Assembly: GCA_014377785.1 (NCBI GenBank)
Contig: JACMOZ010000038.1
Span: forward strand, 88,513 to 152,512
DNA: 64,000 nucleotides
Source: Aeromicrobium sp.
GTDB taxonomy: Bacteria > Actinomycetota > Actinomycetes > Propionibacteriales > Nocardioidaceae
Direction: 5' to 3'
The notes under the pieces were generated by a model that did no database searches, was not told the origin of the DNA, and worked only from the letters and a program-made list of their open reading frames with translations. Shown here one piece after another: positions 35,404 through 49,741 of the stretch; within the stretch, counting starts at the first letter, position 1, and every line of letters starts with the position of its first letter. Position numbers and translations under genes: made by a program.

Positions 35404-36098
35404 GCGTTGAGATCTCGGCCGATGCCGCTGCGTTGGCCACCTCGGTTGCCGGACGTATAAACGGTCGGCTCGCGGCGATCCAGGCCGCCGGCACGACCCC
35501 TTCTGTTGTCCTCACGGGTGGCTCGATCGCCATCGCCAGTTATGAGGCGCTCGAAGCCGGCACCGTCGACTGGAAGCACGTCGACTTCTACTGGGGCGAC
35601 GAACGGTTCGTCCCGGCCGGCCATGCAGACCGCAATGACCAGCAGGCGCGCGACTCATTCCTGACCCGGCTCGGTGTTCCCGAGGACCACATCCACGTGA
35701 TGCCGGCTCACGATTGCGCCTACAGCGCCGCCGAGGCGGCCGATGCCTATGCCGGTGAGGTCCCCGAGGCGCCGTTCGACCTGGTGTTGCTCGGCGTCGG
35801 CCCCGACGCACACGTGGCCTCGCTGTTTCCCGGTTTTGCCCAACTCCACGAAACCGAACGCAAAGTCGTCGAGGTCTTCGACTCCCCCAAACCGCCGCCG
35901 GTACGCCTCTCGATGACGATGCCGACGCTCAACCACGCCGACAGCGTGTGGTTCCTTGTGGCCGGCGAGGGAAAGGCCGAGGCTGTCGCGACGGCCCTTG
36001 GGGACGACCCCGTTGTTGTCGACACCCCGGCAAGCGGCGTACATGGCAGCCGTGAAACCCTCTGGCTCCTCGACGAAGCCGCCGCCTCACAACTCTGA
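35400..36098 (+). CDS. pgl: 6-phosphogluconolactonase
   Basis: Hydrolyses 6-phosphogluconolactone made by Zwf. The 232-aa chain has the family sequence SVVLTGGSIAIASYEAL, DWKHVDFYWGDERFVPAGHAD, LVLLGVGPDAHVASLFPG and RLSMTMPTLNHADSVWFLV. Last gene of the operon. The GTG start overlaps opcA. A strong GC hairpin follows between it and the convergent rbpA. Confidence 0.96.
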   Translation: MSVEISADAAALATSVAGRINGRLAAIQAAGTTPSVVLTGGSIAIASYEALEAGTVDWKHVDFYWGDERFVPAGHADRNDQQARDSFLTRLGVPEDHIHVMPAHDCAYSAAEAADAYAGEVPEAPFDLVLLGVGPDAHVASLFPGFAQLHETERKVVEVFDSPKPPPVRLSMTMPTLNHADSVWFLVAGEGKAEAVATALGDDPVVVDTPASGVHGSRETLWLLDEAAASQL

Positions 36099-36160
36099 CT
36101 TGTTGAGCCGAACGCAAGAATTGACCTCATGCCCGCAGGTCGGCCCTCAGGTCGATTCGT

Positions 36161-36178
36161 TCGTCCCCGGGGGGACGA
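36161..36178. terminator. GC hairpin between convergent pgl and rbpA
   Basis: TCGTCCCC-GG-GGGGACGA, an 8-bp perfect stem near the end of the 86-bp gap. It could end transcription from both sides, though no T-run follows. Confidence 0.5.
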
Positions 36179-36184
36179 TCGGGT

Positions 36185-36538
36185 TCAGTAGATGACTTCG
36201 CCGCGCTTACGACGGGTGCGAAGCAGTTGCAATGCCTCGGTCAGGATCTCGGCCGCTTCGGTGTCCGAACGGCGTTCCTTCACATAGGCCAAGTGCGTCT
36301 TGTAAGGGGCGATCTTGGGCGCCGTTGGCGGATTATCCTGATCCAGGCTCGCCGGCATACCGCAGCGAGGGCAGTCCCAGGATTCGGGTGCCTCGGCTTC
36401 AACGGCAAAACTCAACACGGTGTTGTGTTTGTTGTTGCAGAAATAGGCGACAACCTGACGCGGCGCTGCTTCTCCGCGCTCGGCTTCGCCCATGGGGCCT
36501 GAGCCGATTCGGCTGCCCCGGATAGCACCTGCGGCCAC
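36185..36538 (-). CDS. rbpA: RNA polymerase-binding protein RbpA
   Basis: Activator that binds RNA polymerase and the principal sigma factor in Actinobacteria. The 117-aa chain has the N-terminal tail with IRGSRIGSG, the core zinc-type YFCNNKH...WDCPRCGMPA, and the basic linker plus sigma-interacting helix APYKTHLAYVKERRSDTEAA. The GTG directly follows the secG stop with no gap. Placement behind gap-pgk-tpiA-secG suggests shared transcription. Confidence 0.95.
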   Translation of the reverse strand: MAAGAIRGSRIGSGPMGEAERGEAAPRQVVAYFCNNKHNTVLSFAVEAEAPESWDCPRCGMPASLDQDNPPTAPKIAPYKTHLAYVKERRSDTEAAEILTEALQLLRTRRKRGEVIY

Positions 36539-36775
36539 TTATGAGCTCGCCTTCAGGAGCAGTGCAACAACAAATATGCTCACAACCCAGACGATGGCGA
36601 CACCGACGGTGATGCGGTCAAGGTTTCGTTCCGCGACAGAAGAGCTGCCGAGGGAACTCGAAATACCGCCGCCGAACATGGCGGACAGGCCACCACCGCT
36701 TCCTTTGTGCATGAGCACAAGGACGGTTATCAGCAAACTGCTCGCCGCCAAAATGATGGAGAAAATCAAGATCAT
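36539..36775 (-). CDS. secG: preprotein translocase subunit SecG
   Basis: Small membrane subunit of SecYEG, 78 aa. Helix 1 is ILIFSIILAASSLLITVLVL; the loop MHKGSGGGLSAMFGGG is the SecG hallmark; helix 2 is ITVGVAIVWVVSIFVVALLL. AAAGGTAAG precedes the ATG. It lies 34 bp after tpiA, the common actinobacterial order. Confidence 0.95.
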   Translation of the reverse strand: MILIFSIILAASSLLITVLVLMHKGSGGGLSAMFGGGISSSLGSSSVAERNLDRITVGVAIVWVVSIFVVALLLKASS

Positions 36776-36809
36776 TTCTTACCTTTGGTCATAGGTGCGG
36801 AATCCTCCA

Positions 36810-37619
36810 CTATTTGGTGGCGCCTGACAAGTCGGGCATTGAATAGAACCTGGCAATACCGGCGAACTCCGCTGCTTGGAGACTTGCTCCACCGACCAAC
36901 GCACCATCCACATCGGGCTGGGCCATGATCGCTGCGATATTCGCGGCCTTGACTGATCCGCCGTAAAGGATACGCAATGCCGCTGCCGCTTCGGGCGACG
37001 AGGTCACCGAAACGCGTTTTCTGATCGCGCTGCAGACTTCCTGCGCATCATCGGGCGTGGCCACCTCGCCGGTACCAATGGCCCAGATGGGCTCATAGGC
37101 GACAACAAGACCGGCGACCTGATCGGCGCTGAATCCGGCGAGCGAAGCGTCGACCTGGGCGAGCGCGTAGGCAACGTGTTCACCCGACTTGCGTATGTCG
37201 AGCCCCTCACCGACGCAAACGATTGGCGTGATTCCTTGCGCGAGCGCTTTGTGGGCTTTGGCGTTGACGACGGTGTCGCTCTCCTCGTGGTATTCGCGTC
37301 GCTCGCAATGACCGACGACAACGTATGAGCAACCGAGTTTCGCCAGCATCGCCGCCGAGATTTCGCCGGTGTAGGCGCCGCCGTCATGTTCGGACACGTC
37401 TTGAGCGCCATAAGCAATTTTGAGCTGGTCGCCGTCGATGAGCGTCTGCACGCTGCGGATGTCGGTGAACGGCGGGATGACGACGACTTCGGCCTTGGCA
37501 TAGTCGTGCTTCTTGTCTTGCAAGGTCCAGGCGAGCTTCTGGACGAGCACAACGGCTTCCTGGTGGTTGAGGTTCGACTTCCAGTTGCCGGCCATGAGTG
37601 GCACGCGCGCGGCGCTCAT
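36810..37619 (-). CDS. tpiA: triose-phosphate isomerase
   Basis: Interconverts dihydroxyacetone phosphate and glyceraldehyde-3-phosphate. The 269-aa chain has [14 protein letters not shown] (Lys of the phosphate site), the catalytic His in VGHCERREY and the catalytic Glu in [11 protein letters not shown]. The flexible loop reads [14 protein letters not shown], and GGSVKAAN binds phosphate. It overlaps pgk by 4 bp. Confidence 0.97.
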   Translation of the reverse strand: MSAARVPLMAGNWKSNLNHQEAVVLVQKLAWTLQDKKHDYAKAEVVVIPPFTDIRSVQTLIDGDQLKIAYGAQDVSEHDGGAYTGEISAAMLAKLGCSYVVVGHCERREYHEESDTVVNAKAHKALAQGITPIVCVGEGLDIRKSGEHVAYALAQVDASLAGFSADQVAGLVVAYEPIWAIGTGEVATPDDAQEVCSAIRKRVSVTSSPEAAAALRILYGGSVKAANIAAIMAQPDVDGALVGGASLQAAEFAGIARFYSMPDLSGATK

Positions 37620-38845
37620 ACTTTCCTACCGTCTGTTGATTGGACTTCCAGACTCTGCTGATCGAGAATGGCCAAACCCGGCAAGGTCTTGCCTTCAAGG
37701 TATTCCAGACTTGCACCGCCGCCGGTCGAAATGTGGCTGAAGGCCGAATCCGCGAAGCCCAATTGGCGCACGGCAGCAGCCGAATCGCCGCCGCCAACGA
37801 CGGACAGTCCGTCGACCTCGGTCAGCGCCTGGGCGACCGCTCTGGTGCCGGCCGCGAAGGCCTCCATCTCGAAGACCCCCATCGGGCCATTCCAGAATGC
37901 AGTCTTGGCGCCACGGATGACATCCGCGAACGCTGCTGCCGAGTCGGGTCCGATGTCGAGCCCAATTTGATCGGCGGGAATCTGGTTCGCGGCAACAACC
38001 GTTGCGGCTGAATCGGCCTTCAACTCCGGTGCAACGACGATGTCGGTCGGCAACAGAAGTCGCACGCCCTTTTCGGCGGCCGCGGCGATGTAGCCCCTGG
38101 CGATTTCACGTTGGTCCGCTTCGAGCAACGACTTGCCGACCTCGTGGCCCTGAGCCGCCAAGAAGGTGAACACCATGCCCCCACCGATGATGACCGTGTC
38201 GGCCTTGCTCAGCAGGTTGTCGATGACGCCAAGTTTGTCGGAGACTTTCGAACCGCCCAAGACAACGACATAAGGCCGTTCGGGGTTCTCTGTCAGTTGT
38301 TTGAGTACTTCGACTTCGGCCCGCACAAGGTCGCCGACGGCGGCCGGCAACCGAGTGGCAATGTCATAGACGCTGGCCTGTTTGCGGTGGACGACGCCAA
38401 AACCATCGGAGACGAAGGCGTCGGCGAGTTCGGCAAGTTGGTCGGCGAACGCGCCGCGAACCGTGTCGTCCTTGCTCGTCTCGCCGACGTTGAAACGCAC
38501 ATTCTCGAGCACGGCAATGTCACCGTCACCAAGTCCTGCGACAACTGCCTGAGCATCTTCCCCGACAGTGTCGCGGGCGAAGAACACCTGGGAGTCGAGG
38601 AGTTCGCCGAGACGAACCGCCACGGGGCGCAACGAGTATGCCGGATCCGGCGTACCGTGGGGACGGCCCAGATGAGCCAGCACGATGACCCGGGCGCCGC
38701 CGTCGGCAAGTCCTTTAATGGTGGGGACGCTTGCCCGCAGACGACCGTCGTCGGAGATGGTCGAACCGTCGAGCGGGACATTCAGGTCGCTGCGGACGAG
38801 CACACGTTTGCCGCGCAGATCGCCCAGATCCGAAACCGTTTTCAC
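37616..38845 (-). CDS. pgk: phosphoglycerate kinase
   Basis: Makes ATP from 1,3-bisphosphoglycerate. The 409-aa chain has [49 protein letters not shown] and the C-terminal GGGDSAAAV. The start is a GTG without a good ribosome site, 35 bp after gap. In an operon gap-pgk-tpiA-secG-rbpA. Confidence 0.97.
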   Translation of the reverse strand: MKTVSDLGDLRGKRVLVRSDLNVPLDGSTISDDGRLRASVPTIKGLADGGARVIVLAHLGRPHGTPDPAYSLRPVAVRLGELLDSQVFFARDTVGEDAQAVVAGLGDGDIAVLENVRFNVGETSKDDTVRGAFADQLAELADAFVSDGFGVVHRKQASVYDIATRLPAAVGDLVRAEVEVLKQLTENPERPYVVVLGGSKVSDKLGVIDNLLSKADTVIIGGGMVFTFLAAQGHEVGKSLLEADQREIARGYIAAAAEKGVRLLLPTDIVVAPELKADSAATVVAANQIPADQIGLDIGPDSAAAFADVIRGAKTAFWNGPMGVFEMEAFAAGTRAVAQALTEVDGLSVVGGGDSAAAVRQLGFADSAFSHISTGGGASLEYLEGKTLPGLAILDQQSLEVQSTDGRKV

Positions 38846-38880
38846 GACTTAGAAAACTTTGAAGGCATAGGAATCTGACT

Positions 38881-39894
<1,014 letters not shown>

Positions 39895-40006
39895 TTAACT
39901 CCTGAAAATCGATGAGGTGGTGTTACCTATCGTAGCGAGTTGGGTCATCCTTTATGCATTCGCATCGGGACGATCTCACGGCTTGGCAGCCCCATGACTT
40001 CGACCC

Positions 40007-40990
40007 TCAGGCCTCAGGCAGTATCTCTGCATTGAGACTCGCCTCGGTGTCGGGAATCCCGAGCTCTTCGGCATGTTTGTCGGCCATGGCAAGCAAGCGG
40101 CGGATGCGACCCGCGATGGCGTCCTTCGTCAGGACAGGATCGTGTAGTTGGCCGAGCTCTTCCAGACTTGCCTGGCGGTGTTCGACGCGCAGGTTGCCGG
40201 CCATCCGCAAATGATCGGGAACGCCGTCACCGAGGATCTCGAGTGCGCGTTGGGCCCGGGCACCGGCGGCGACGGCAGCGCGTGCCGAGCGGCGCAGGTT
40301 GGCGTCGTCGAAATTGGCGAGCCGGTTGGCTGTTGCGCGTACCTCGCGGCGCATCCGGCGTTCTTCCCATGCCAGCAGGGATTCGTGGGCACCCAGCCGG
40401 GTCAGGAGCGCTCCGATGGCCTCGCCGTCGCGGATGACGACGCGGTCGACGCCGCGTACTTCACGGGCCTTGGATCCGATGCCGAGGCGACGAGCGGCAC
40501 CGACGAGCGCGAGGGCGGCTTCGGGTCCGGGGCAGGTGATCTCCAGAGCCGAAGATCGTCCCGGCTCGGTGAGCGAGCCGTGGGCAAGGAAGGTTCCGCG
40601 CCAGGCGGCAACCGAGTCACAGGAGGCCCCGGAGACAACCTGGGGCGGAAGCCCGCGAACAGGGCGGCCACGCCCGTCGAGCAAACCGGTCTGGCGCGCA
40701 AGTGCTTCGCCGTCCTTGGATACACGAACGATGTATTGGGTTCCCTTGCGAATGCCGGCGCCCTGAACGACGAGAATTTCACTGCCGTGGCCGTAGATTT
40801 CGGCGATATCCTTGCGGAGGCGACGGGCGGCCGCGCCGGTGTCGAGTTCGGCTTCAACAACAATGCGTCCGCTGACGATGTGAAGACCGCCCGCGAAGCG
40901 AAGCATCGACGAAACCTCTGCTTTGCGGCAGCACACCTTGGTGATGGTCGTGCTGGCGAGTTCCGCCTTGACTTGAGCCGTCATTGCCAT
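40007..40990 (-). CDS. whiA: WhiA DNA-binding regulator
   Basis: LAGLIDADG-homing-endonuclease-like protein with a C-terminal helix-turn-helix, needed for sporulation septation in Streptomyces and conserved in Gram-positives. The 327-aa chain opens [13 protein letters not shown] and includes [39 protein letters not shown] and the [23 protein letters not shown]. The ATG at 40990 has GGGAGCGG upstream; the track start is 9 codons too early. It follows yvcK by 45 bp. Confidence 0.95.
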   Translation of the reverse strand: MAMTAQVKAELASTTITKVCCRKAEVSSMLRFAGGLHIVSGRIVVEAELDTGAAARRLRKDIAEIYGHGSEILVVQGAGIRKGTQYIVRVSKDGEALARQTGLLDGRGRPVRGLPPQVVSGASCDSVAAWRGTFLAHGSLTEPGRSSALEITCPGPEAALALVGAARRLGIGSKAREVRGVDRVVIRDGEAIGALLTRLGAHESLLAWEERRMRREVRATANRLANFDDANLRRSARAAVAAGARAQRALEILGDGVPDHLRMAGNLRVEHRQASLEELGQLHDPVLTKDAIAGRIRRLLAMADKHAEELGIPDTEASLNAEILPEA

Positions 40991-41035
40991 GCAGTTATTT
41001 CCGCTCCCTTGGCCCAAAAGTAGGTACGCGACACT

Positions 41036-42010
41036 CTATGCCTGCATCATGATCTGATGAAATGCGGAGGCCAGCCGCAACGGATCGTGTTGAACAGATC
41101 CGGGAGCCATGGAAATGTTGGCTGTCATCAATTCGGCTCCCAGATATTTTGCCGTTGCGGCGAGGCTGCCTGTCCCCTCAACCATAGCGAAATCGGCGAG
41201 CACATAGTCGAGTTCGAGCTCAGGAGCATGGGCGGCGAGAACTTCCAGATGGTTCTCCGGTGAAAAACCCGCGGTCTCCCCGTCCTGCTCACCGAGATTG
41301 AGCACGAGTATGCGTTTAGCCGAGGTCCTGTTGAGCGCCGCGCGGAGGCCCGGGACGAGAAGATTCGGAATGACGCTGGTGAACCACGATCCCGGCCCGA
41401 TGACCACCCAGTCGGCGGCGTCGATCGCCGCAACGGCTTCGGGGCATGCCGGCGGGTCGCTCGGTTCGAGGTGAACTCCCAGAACTGTCCCGTCAGCGGT
41501 GGCAACCTGGACCTGGCCGCTTATTCGAGTTATCTCAGCCGGATTGGCGCGCAAACGTACGTCGGCCGCGATGTTGAGCGGAACCGCTGCCATTGGCAGT
41601 ACCCGCCCCTGGGCACCAAGTAATTGGCCGACCAGATCGAGTCCGGCGACGTGATCGCCCAACTGATCCCAGATCGCGGCAATGAGAAGATTGCCGACAG
41701 CATGCCCGTGAAGAGCACCGTCGCTGGTGAACCGGTGTTGCAACACATCGGCCCAGGTGCGGCCCCAATCGTCGTCTCCGCACAAGGCCGCGAGTGCCAT
41801 CCGCAGATCGCCGGGCGGCAGGACGCCGAGTTCATCGCGCAGCCTTCCTGAGGATCCGCCGTTGTCGGCAACAGTGACAATGCCGGTGACATCGGCCGGC
41901 AACCGGCGCAACGCCGAGAGGGTCGCGGCAAGGCCGTGGCCACCGCCGAGGGCAACGATCTTGATATTTTTTTCGTTGTGCAGCCCCGGGGAAAGAGTTC
42001 GAGCAATCAT
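41036..42010 (-). CDS. yvcK: YvcK-type gluconeogenesis factor / UDP-GlcNAc-binding protein
   Basis: 2-phospho-L-lactate transferase-like fold, 324 aa. The signatures VALGGGHGLAATLSALRRL, VTVADNGGSSGRLRDELGVL and PPGDLRMALAAL bind nucleotide sugars in the family; VVIGPGSWFTSVIPNLLVPG comes later. In Bacillus and mycobacteria (CuvA) it links carbon source to cell-wall synthesis. The ATG overlaps the rapZ stop. Standard rapZ-yvcK-whiA block. Confidence 0.95.
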   Translation of the reverse strand: MIARTLSPGLHNEKNIKIVALGGGHGLAATLSALRRLPADVTGIVTVADNGGSSGRLRDELGVLPPGDLRMALAALCGDDDWGRTWADVLQHRFTSDGALHGHAVGNLLIAAIWDQLGDHVAGLDLVGQLLGAQGRVLPMAAVPLNIAADVRLRANPAEITRISGQVQVATADGTVLGVHLEPSDPPACPEAVAAIDAADWVVIGPGSWFTSVIPNLLVPGLRAALNRTSAKRILVLNLGEQDGETAGFSPENHLEVLAAHAPELELDYVLADFAMVEGTGSLAATAKYLGAELMTANISMAPGSVQHDPLRLASAFHQIMMQA

Positions 42011-42870
42011 TCGCGACCCAGATCACGATGGACGACAAGTGTCTTGACCCCATTGACGCGAAGACGTTCGGCGAAGGCCTCCGACATCGCCACGCTGCGG
42101 TGGCGCCCGCCGGTGCAGCCGAAGGCAATGGTCAGGAAGTGTTTGTCCTCGCGCAGAAAACCGTCGGTCAACAAGGCAACGAGACCCTCGTAGCGGTCGA
42201 GGAACTCCTCGGCCCTCGGCTGGTCGCGGACAAAGTCGCGCACCGGAGTATCAAGACCGCTTTGCGGTCGAAGTCCGTCGACCCAGAACGGATTGGGCAG
42301 GAATCGCATATCGGCAACCATGTCCGCGTCGATCGGGATGCCGTATTTGAACCCGAACGACACCACCGAGGCGCGCAAACCACGCGAATCGGCGTCTTCG
42401 AAGGCCGCGCGGACACGCTGGGCGAGTTGGTTCACGTTGAGGTTGGTCGTGTCGATGACGAGGTTGGCACGGCCTCGCAGGATGCGCAGGAGTTTGCGTT
42501 CACGGTCGAGTCCGTCGATCAGCCGACCCTCGAGGCTCAGCGGGTGCGGTCTGCGGGCGGCTTCCTGCCGGCGAACCAGCACCTCGTCGGCGGCTTCGAG
42601 GAAGAGGATCTGCGCCGTGACCCCCTGCTGACGAAGCTCCACCAACTGGTCGGCAAGTCCGCCGAAGAATTCGCGTGAGCGGGCATCGACGACGACGGCA
42701 AGACGACCAATGTCCTCAGACCGTTGGATCGAGGTGATGGCAGCGCTCAGAAGTTCCGGCGGGAGGTTGTCGATGACATAAAAGCCCAGTTTTTCGAGGA
42801 CTTTTGCCGCGGTGCCTCGGCCCGCCCCTGTCATACCGGTAACAAGGACGAATTCGTCGATGTCGGTCAT
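42007..42870 (-). CDS. rapZ: RapZ-family nucleotide-binding protein
   Basis: P-loop protein that controls cell-wall precursor synthesis in E. coli by binding small RNA; its role in Actinobacteria is unclear. The 287-aa chain has Walker [33 protein letters not shown] and the C-terminal [20 protein letters not shown]. It overlaps uvrC and yvcK by 4 bp each. Confidence 0.94.
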   Translation of the reverse strand: MTDIDEFVLVTGMTGAGRGTAAKVLEKLGFYVIDNLPPELLSAAITSIQRSEDIGRLAVVVDARSREFFGGLADQLVELRQQGVTAQILFLEAADEVLVRRQEAARRPHPLSLEGRLIDGLDRERKLLRILRGRANLVIDTTNLNVNQLAQRVRAAFEDADSRGLRASVVSFGFKYGIPIDADMVADMRFLPNPFWVDGLRPQSGLDTPVRDFVRDQPRAEEFLDRYEGLVALLTDGFLREDKHFLTIAFGCTGGRHRSVAMSEAFAERLRVNGVKTLVVHRDLGRE

Positions 42871-44816
42871 TCGTCCTCCATGATCTCACCGGTCATCATG
42901 TTGACCGCTGGCGTCCGGTCCCCATTCTTGCGCGCGAGGGACTCGACTATGGATTGTGCCGTAGATGAGCCGATTCCGGGCACTTCCGCGATTTCGTCCA
43001 CCGTGGCTGCACGGAGTTTTTTGACCGAGCCGAAAACCTTCAGCAAAGCTTTGCGCCGCGTGGGCCCGAGACCGACCACATCGTCGAGCTCACTGCGGAC
43101 CATGGTCTTCGTGCGACGACTGCGGTGATGAGTGATCGCGAAGCGATGGGCTTCGTCGCGGATACGCTGCAGCAAATAGAGTCCCTCGCTCGTGCGCGGC
43201 AAGATGACGGGGTCGACGTCGCCGGGCAGCCAGACTTCTTCGAGCCGTTTCGCCAGTCCGCACAGCGCTATGCCGGTGATGCCCAGTTCGTCCATCGCCT
43301 TTTTGGCCGCGGCGACCTGCGGCGGCCCGCCGTCGACCACCACGAGGGCCGGCGCATACGAAAATTTGCGCGGTCGGCCGGTCTCCGGGTCGATGCCGGG
43401 ACCGTCCTCGTCGTTTTCGGCTTGGACGCGCAACAATCGCTCGAACCGGCGGGTGATCACCTCATGCATTGCGGCGACGTCGTTTTGGCCCTCGAAACGC
43501 ACAGTGAAGCGTCGATATTCGGACTTGCGCGGCAAACCGTCTTCGAACACAACCATTGACGCAACAATTTCGGTGCCCTGAAGATTGGAAACGTCGTAAC
43601 ATTCGATCCGCAACGGTGCCGTCTTGAGGCCAAGGGACTCCTGGATTTCCTCCAGCGCCTTGCTGCGCGTCGTCAAGTCACCGGATCGCTTGGTCTTGTG
43701 GCGGACGAGGGCCTGTTTGGCATTTTGTTCGACGGTCTGCATCAGGGCACGTTTGTCGCCGCGTTGCGGAACCCGAAGGCTCACTTGGGAGCCGCGGGTC
43801 TCTTGAAGCCAGGCTGACAGGATCGGTCGGTTGGACGGAACCACCGGCACCAGCACTTCGCGGGGTATGGAGTCGCTCGGCTCCTCTTCATAAAGCTTGA
43901 CGATCGCACGCTCGACGAGTTCGGCCGTGCCTGCATCGTCGGCCTTGTCTGCCACCCAGCCACGTTGACCCCGGATGCGTCCGCCGCGCACCGAAAAGAT
44001 CTGGACCGCAACTTCGAGCGGATCCTCGGCGAGGGCGATGACATCTGCATCGGTGCCGTCGCCGAAGACGATGGCGTTTTGTTCCAGAACCTTGGTAAGG
44101 GCGGCGATGTCGTCACGCAGGACGGCGGCGCGTTCATACTTCTCCTCGCGGGCCGCGGTTGCCATGTCACGCTCGAGCCGGCGCAGGTACGTCGTGGTCT
44201 GGCCGGCGACAAAACTGGTGAAGTCCTCGACGATGCTGCGGTGCTCCTCTGGTGTCACCCGGCCGACGCAGGGTGCGGCGCACTTGCCGATGTCACCGAG
44301 AAGGCATGGACGGCCGATTTGCTGAGCACGACGGAAGGTCCCCTGGGAACACGAGCGCATGGGAAAGACACGGAGCAGCAGATCGACGGTTTCGCGGATA
44401 GCCCAGGCATGCGTGTAGGGGCCGAAGTAGCGGACGCCCTTGCGGCGGGAACCACGCATGACCATGACGCGCGGGAATTCGTCATTGACCGTCACTGCAA
44501 GCCAGGGGTAGGACTTGTCGTCGCGAAAACGCACGTTGAAACGTGGATTGAATTCTTTGATCCAGGTGTATTCGAGTTGGAGCGCCTCGACCTCAGTGTT
44601 GACGACCGTCCAGTCGACCCCCGTCGCCGTGGTCACCATGTGCTGAGTGCGCGGGTGGAGTCCGGCAAGGTCCTGAAAATAGGAATTGAGTCGCGAGCGG
44701 AGCGACTTTGCTTTGCCGACATAGATCACCCGGCGCTCTGCGTCGCTGAAGCGATAGACGCCGGGTTCATCGGGGATTTCTCCCGTCGCCGGGCGGTAAG
44801 TCGCAGGATCAGCCAC
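42867..44816 (-). CDS. uvrC: excinuclease ABC subunit C
   Basis: Makes the two incisions of nucleotide excision repair. The 649-aa chain has a GIY-YIG domain ([20 protein letters not shown]), the Cys-rich [14 protein letters not shown], a UvrB-binding UVR region ([20 protein letters not shown]), an RNase H-like domain ([20 protein letters not shown]) and a C-terminal helix-hairpin-helix pair ending [14 protein letters not shown]. The GTG start has TAGGCT 6 nt upstream. First gene of the uvrC-rapZ-yvcK-whiA operon. Confidence 0.96.
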   Translation of the reverse strand: MADPATYRPATGEIPDEPGVYRFSDAERRVIYVGKAKSLRSRLNSYFQDLAGLHPRTQHMVTTATGVDWTVVNTEVEALQLEYTWIKEFNPRFNVRFRDDKSYPWLAVTVNDEFPRVMVMRGSRRKGVRYFGPYTHAWAIRETVDLLLRVFPMRSCSQGTFRRAQQIGRPCLLGDIGKCAAPCVGRVTPEEHRSIVEDFTSFVAGQTTTYLRRLERDMATAAREEKYERAAVLRDDIAALTKVLEQNAIVFGDGTDADVIALAEDPLEVAVQIFSVRGGRIRGQRGWVADKADDAGTAELVERAIVKLYEEEPSDSIPREVLVPVVPSNRPILSAWLQETRGSQVSLRVPQRGDKRALMQTVEQNAKQALVRHKTKRSGDLTTRSKALEEIQESLGLKTAPLRIECYDVSNLQGTEIVASMVVFEDGLPRKSEYRRFTVRFEGQNDVAAMHEVITRRFERLLRVQAENDEDGPGIDPETGRPRKFSYAPALVVVDGGPPQVAAAKKAMDELGITGIALCGLAKRLEEVWLPGDVDPVILPRTSEGLYLLQRIRDEAHRFAITHHRSRRTKTMVRSELDDVVGLGPTRRKALLKVFGSVKKLRAATVDEIAEVPGIGSSTAQSIVESLARKNGDRTPAVNMMTGEIMEDE

Positions 44817-44822
44817 AACACC

Positions 44823-44828
44823 AGCCTA
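44823..44828 (-). promoter_or_regulatory. -10 hexamer, leaderless start of uvrC
   Basis: TAGGCT on the minus strand, 6 nt before the GTG at 44816. Confidence 0.5.
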
Positions 44829-44873
44829 CGGGGTGGCGAGGACAGTTCGGCGGGCCCAATCAGAGGACGGAGC

Positions 44874-45296
44874 TCAACCGAGGGTGAGAGTGCCGTTCTT
44901 GTCGGTCACAGTCGCGGAAGGGAGGGCTGTTGTCGCCGGGCCGGCGACGACCGAACCATCCTTGATCGAGTAGGCGCTGCCATGGCAAGCGCATTGGATT
45001 TCGGACTTGTCGATCGAACTCACGATACAGCCCTGATGAGTGCATACGGCCGAATACGCCTTGAAATCACCTGCTGTGAGTTGCGTGACCACAACCTTTT
45101 GATCGGCGAAGATCTTGCCACTTCCGACCGGAACATCGGCGGCCTTGCCGACCGGCGTGCCTGCTGCCGGCGTATCGGAGGTCGACTCGCCGCCGCTCGA
45201 GGACGGACCTGCGCCACAAGCGGTCAGGGCAGCACCCGCACCAATCACCGCGACTCCTCGTAGAACGGTGCGTCGGTCAGAGGGATCAAAACTCAT
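44874..45296 (-). CDS. Rieske [2Fe-2S] lipoprotein, Tat-exported
   Basis: A 140-aa secreted protein. The twin-arginine start is SDRRTVLRGVAVIGAGAAL, with a lipobox LTAC giving a lipid-anchored Cys. A Ser/Gly/Thr-rich linker follows (GPSSSGGESTSDTPAAG), then a Rieske domain with CTHQGCIV and CACHGSAYS (two Cys-His pairs). Small lipid-anchored Rieske proteins of this type are common in Actinobacteria; the redox partner is unknown. The ATG at 45296 has AAGGGA 6 nt upstream; the track ATG is two codons earlier. Confidence 0.88.
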   Translation of the reverse strand: MSFDPSDRRTVLRGVAVIGAGAALTACGAGPSSSGGESTSDTPAAGTPVGKAADVPVGSGKIFADQKVVVTQLTAGDFKAYSAVCTHQGCIVSSIDKSEIQCACHGSAYSIKDGSVVAGPATTALPSATVTDKNGTLTLG

Positions 45297-45302
45297 CGAC
45301 AT

Positions 45303-45414
45303 TCCCTTAAATTCGGGTTGGTATTCATTCGGTTGGGTTCAGCTGCTTGAGTGCTTCGTGTCGGCCGGAGATTCCATTGTGCCCGCTTGACCTCATTGGA
45401 ACCTTTAAAACAGG
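45303..45414 (-). promoter_or_regulatory. gap between uvrA end and Rieske gene
   Basis: 112 bp, unusually AT-rich for the window. AACC-TGTTTTAAA-GGTT just after the uvrA stop may be a weak terminator. No clear promoter hexamers; it must carry the Rieske promoter unless transcription reads through from uvrA. Confidence 0.3.
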
Positions 45415-48282
<2,868 letters not shown>

Positions 48283-48380
48283 GTGTTCCCCTGAATGTGT
48301 GCGTATTTGTGGCCACCTTTATCTTATAGAGCGGGTCAGACAAAACCGAAGGCGGAAGCCCATCTGGCACGCTTAGCGCT
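48283..48380. promoter_or_regulatory. divergent promoter region, uvrA / metallo-hydrolase
   Basis: 98 bp. On the minus strand TATAAGAT (near 48321-48330) is the best -10 candidate for uvrA. I see no TCGAAC-N4-GTTCGA LexA box. Confidence 0.4.
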
Positions 48381-49034
48381 ATGACGTATCTAGGCGACGT
48401 GGCCGTTGGCGGCCCCAGCGACACCCGTGAACTCGACGATTTGAGCATCACCAAGGTCGAAGTCGGACCGATGGCCAACAACGCATACCTTTTGCGGTGC
48501 AATCTCACCGGCGAACAAGTGCTCATCGATGCGGCCAACGACGCGGACACGCTGCTTGCTTTGATCGGCGAGAAGGGATTGTCGAAAGTCGTCACGACGC
48601 ACCAGCATGGCGACCATTGGCAAGCGCTCGAAGCGGTCGTCGCGGCCACCGGGGCCGAGACGGTTGCCGGCGAGGCCGATGCCGATGCACTCCCCGTCCC
48701 GGTCACCACGCGGGTCACCGACGGTGCGCGCATCCTCGTCGGTTCGTGCGAACTCGAAGTCATCCACCTCGTTGGGCATACACCCGGTTCGATCGGACTT
48801 CTGTATGACGATCCCGACGGCTTCGCGCACCTGTTCACCGGTGACAGCCTGTTCCCCGGCGGTATCGGAAAAACGTGGTCTCCCGATGACTTCACGACCC
48901 TGATCGACGACGTCGGGTCCAAGATCTTCGACCGTCTCCCCGACGACACCTGGGTCTACCCGGGCCACGGCAGCGATACGACGCTGGGAACGGAGCGGCC
49001 TCACCTCGCCGAATGGCGCGAACGCGGGTGGTGA
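48381..49034 (+). CDS. MBL-fold metallo-hydrolase
   Basis: A 217-aa metallo-beta-lactamase-fold hydrolase, glyoxalase II-like. The metal motif is THQHGDHWQ (HxHxDH), with further ligands in LVGHTPGSIG and FTGDSLFPGG, then the terminal YPGHGSDTTLG. The N-terminal MANNAYLLRC matches hydroxyacylglutathione hydrolase-type proteins. The substrate may be a mycothiol or other thioester; unproven. Divergent from uvrA. Confidence 0.9.
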   Translation: MTYLGDVAVGGPSDTRELDDLSITKVEVGPMANNAYLLRCNLTGEQVLIDAANDADTLLALIGEKGLSKVVTTHQHGDHWQALEAVVAATGAETVAGEADADALPVPVTTRVTDGARILVGSCELEVIHLVGHTPGSIGLLYDDPDGFAHLFTGDSLFPGGIGKTWSPDDFTTLIDDVGSKIFDRLPDDTWVYPGHGSDTTLGTERPHLAEWRERGW

Positions 49035-49088
49035 TGACCGAACTCGTGTGGCCGCGCGAGATCCTTGGTTCAGGGGAATAATGAAGTC

Positions 49089-49268
49089 ATGCCCCGCGAA
49101 GATGGTGACTCGTTCATGTGCTCGTGTTGCGGGCGTTCGTTGGCCCGGAGGTCGTTGCATGCCCTCGGCGAGGAGCCGACATTCATTTGTCGACGGTGCG
49201 GTTTGTGGGTTGCCTTCAGGATCGGCAGGGATTCAGTCGTCGTGCACGAAACTGGCGCCCGCCAATGA
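49089..49268 (+). CDS. small zinc-ribbon protein
   Basis: A 59-aa protein with two CxxC pairs (MCSCCGRS and FICRRCGLW), enough for one zinc ribbon. Start chosen as the ATG at 49089 (MPREDGDSF); the track TTG at 49065 is also possible. The stop overlaps the next ATG by 4 bp. Function unknown. Confidence 0.6.
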   Translation: MPREDGDSFMCSCCGRSLARRSLHALGEEPTFICRRCGLWVAFRIGRDSVVVHETGARQ

Positions 49269-49702
49269 TCGCGAGAAACTCACCCCGTATCCAGGGCGTT
49301 AAACCGGTCGGTGCCCTCGTGCTGCTCGCCGTCCTGGCCGGCTGCGGCTCGACGAGCACATCGAATTCCAAAGACGCCGTCGCGAAAAATGCCACGTCCA
49401 TGGCGGCTGTGTGTGTCGAGGTCAGGGCGGGCATCGCCTCCTACAACTCCGGGGATCTTGAAAGCGTCCAGCCTCGTTTCGTCAAAGCCGAGGTCGCTGC
49501 CAAAAAGTATGCGAAGGCGAGCAGCAGCTCCAGGGCCGACGATCTCCTCGAGGCGGTAAAATTCTTCGCCGCGGTGCCGCCGGCCAGCTATTCGGAGGAT
49601 GCCAGAGCTCGCAAACTGTTCCAAAAATACAGGGCCATCACTCTCGGGTATTGCGAGCAAGACGGTGGCGCGACGCCAACCGACCCTGGCCAGCAGACCT
49701 GA
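49265..49702 (+). CDS. putative lipoprotein
   Basis: A 145-aa protein with a lipoprotein signal (PVGALVLLAVLAGC, lipobox LAGC) and a Ser/Thr linker. A helical region with AKKYAKASSSSRADDLLEAV follows. The ATG overlaps the zinc-ribbon stop by 4 bp. The track ORF starts 147 bp too early. No family recognised. Confidence 0.75.
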   Translation: MIARNSPRIQGVKPVGALVLLAVLAGCGSTSTSNSKDAVAKNATSMAAVCVEVRAGIASYNSGDLESVQPRFVKAEVAAKKYAKASSSSRADDLLEAVKFFAAVPPASYSEDARARKLFQKYRAITLGYCEQDGGATPTDPGQQT

Positions 49703-49741
49703 GTGCTGCGTCGCGCCTTCTCACCCCGGCCGGGGGCAGGG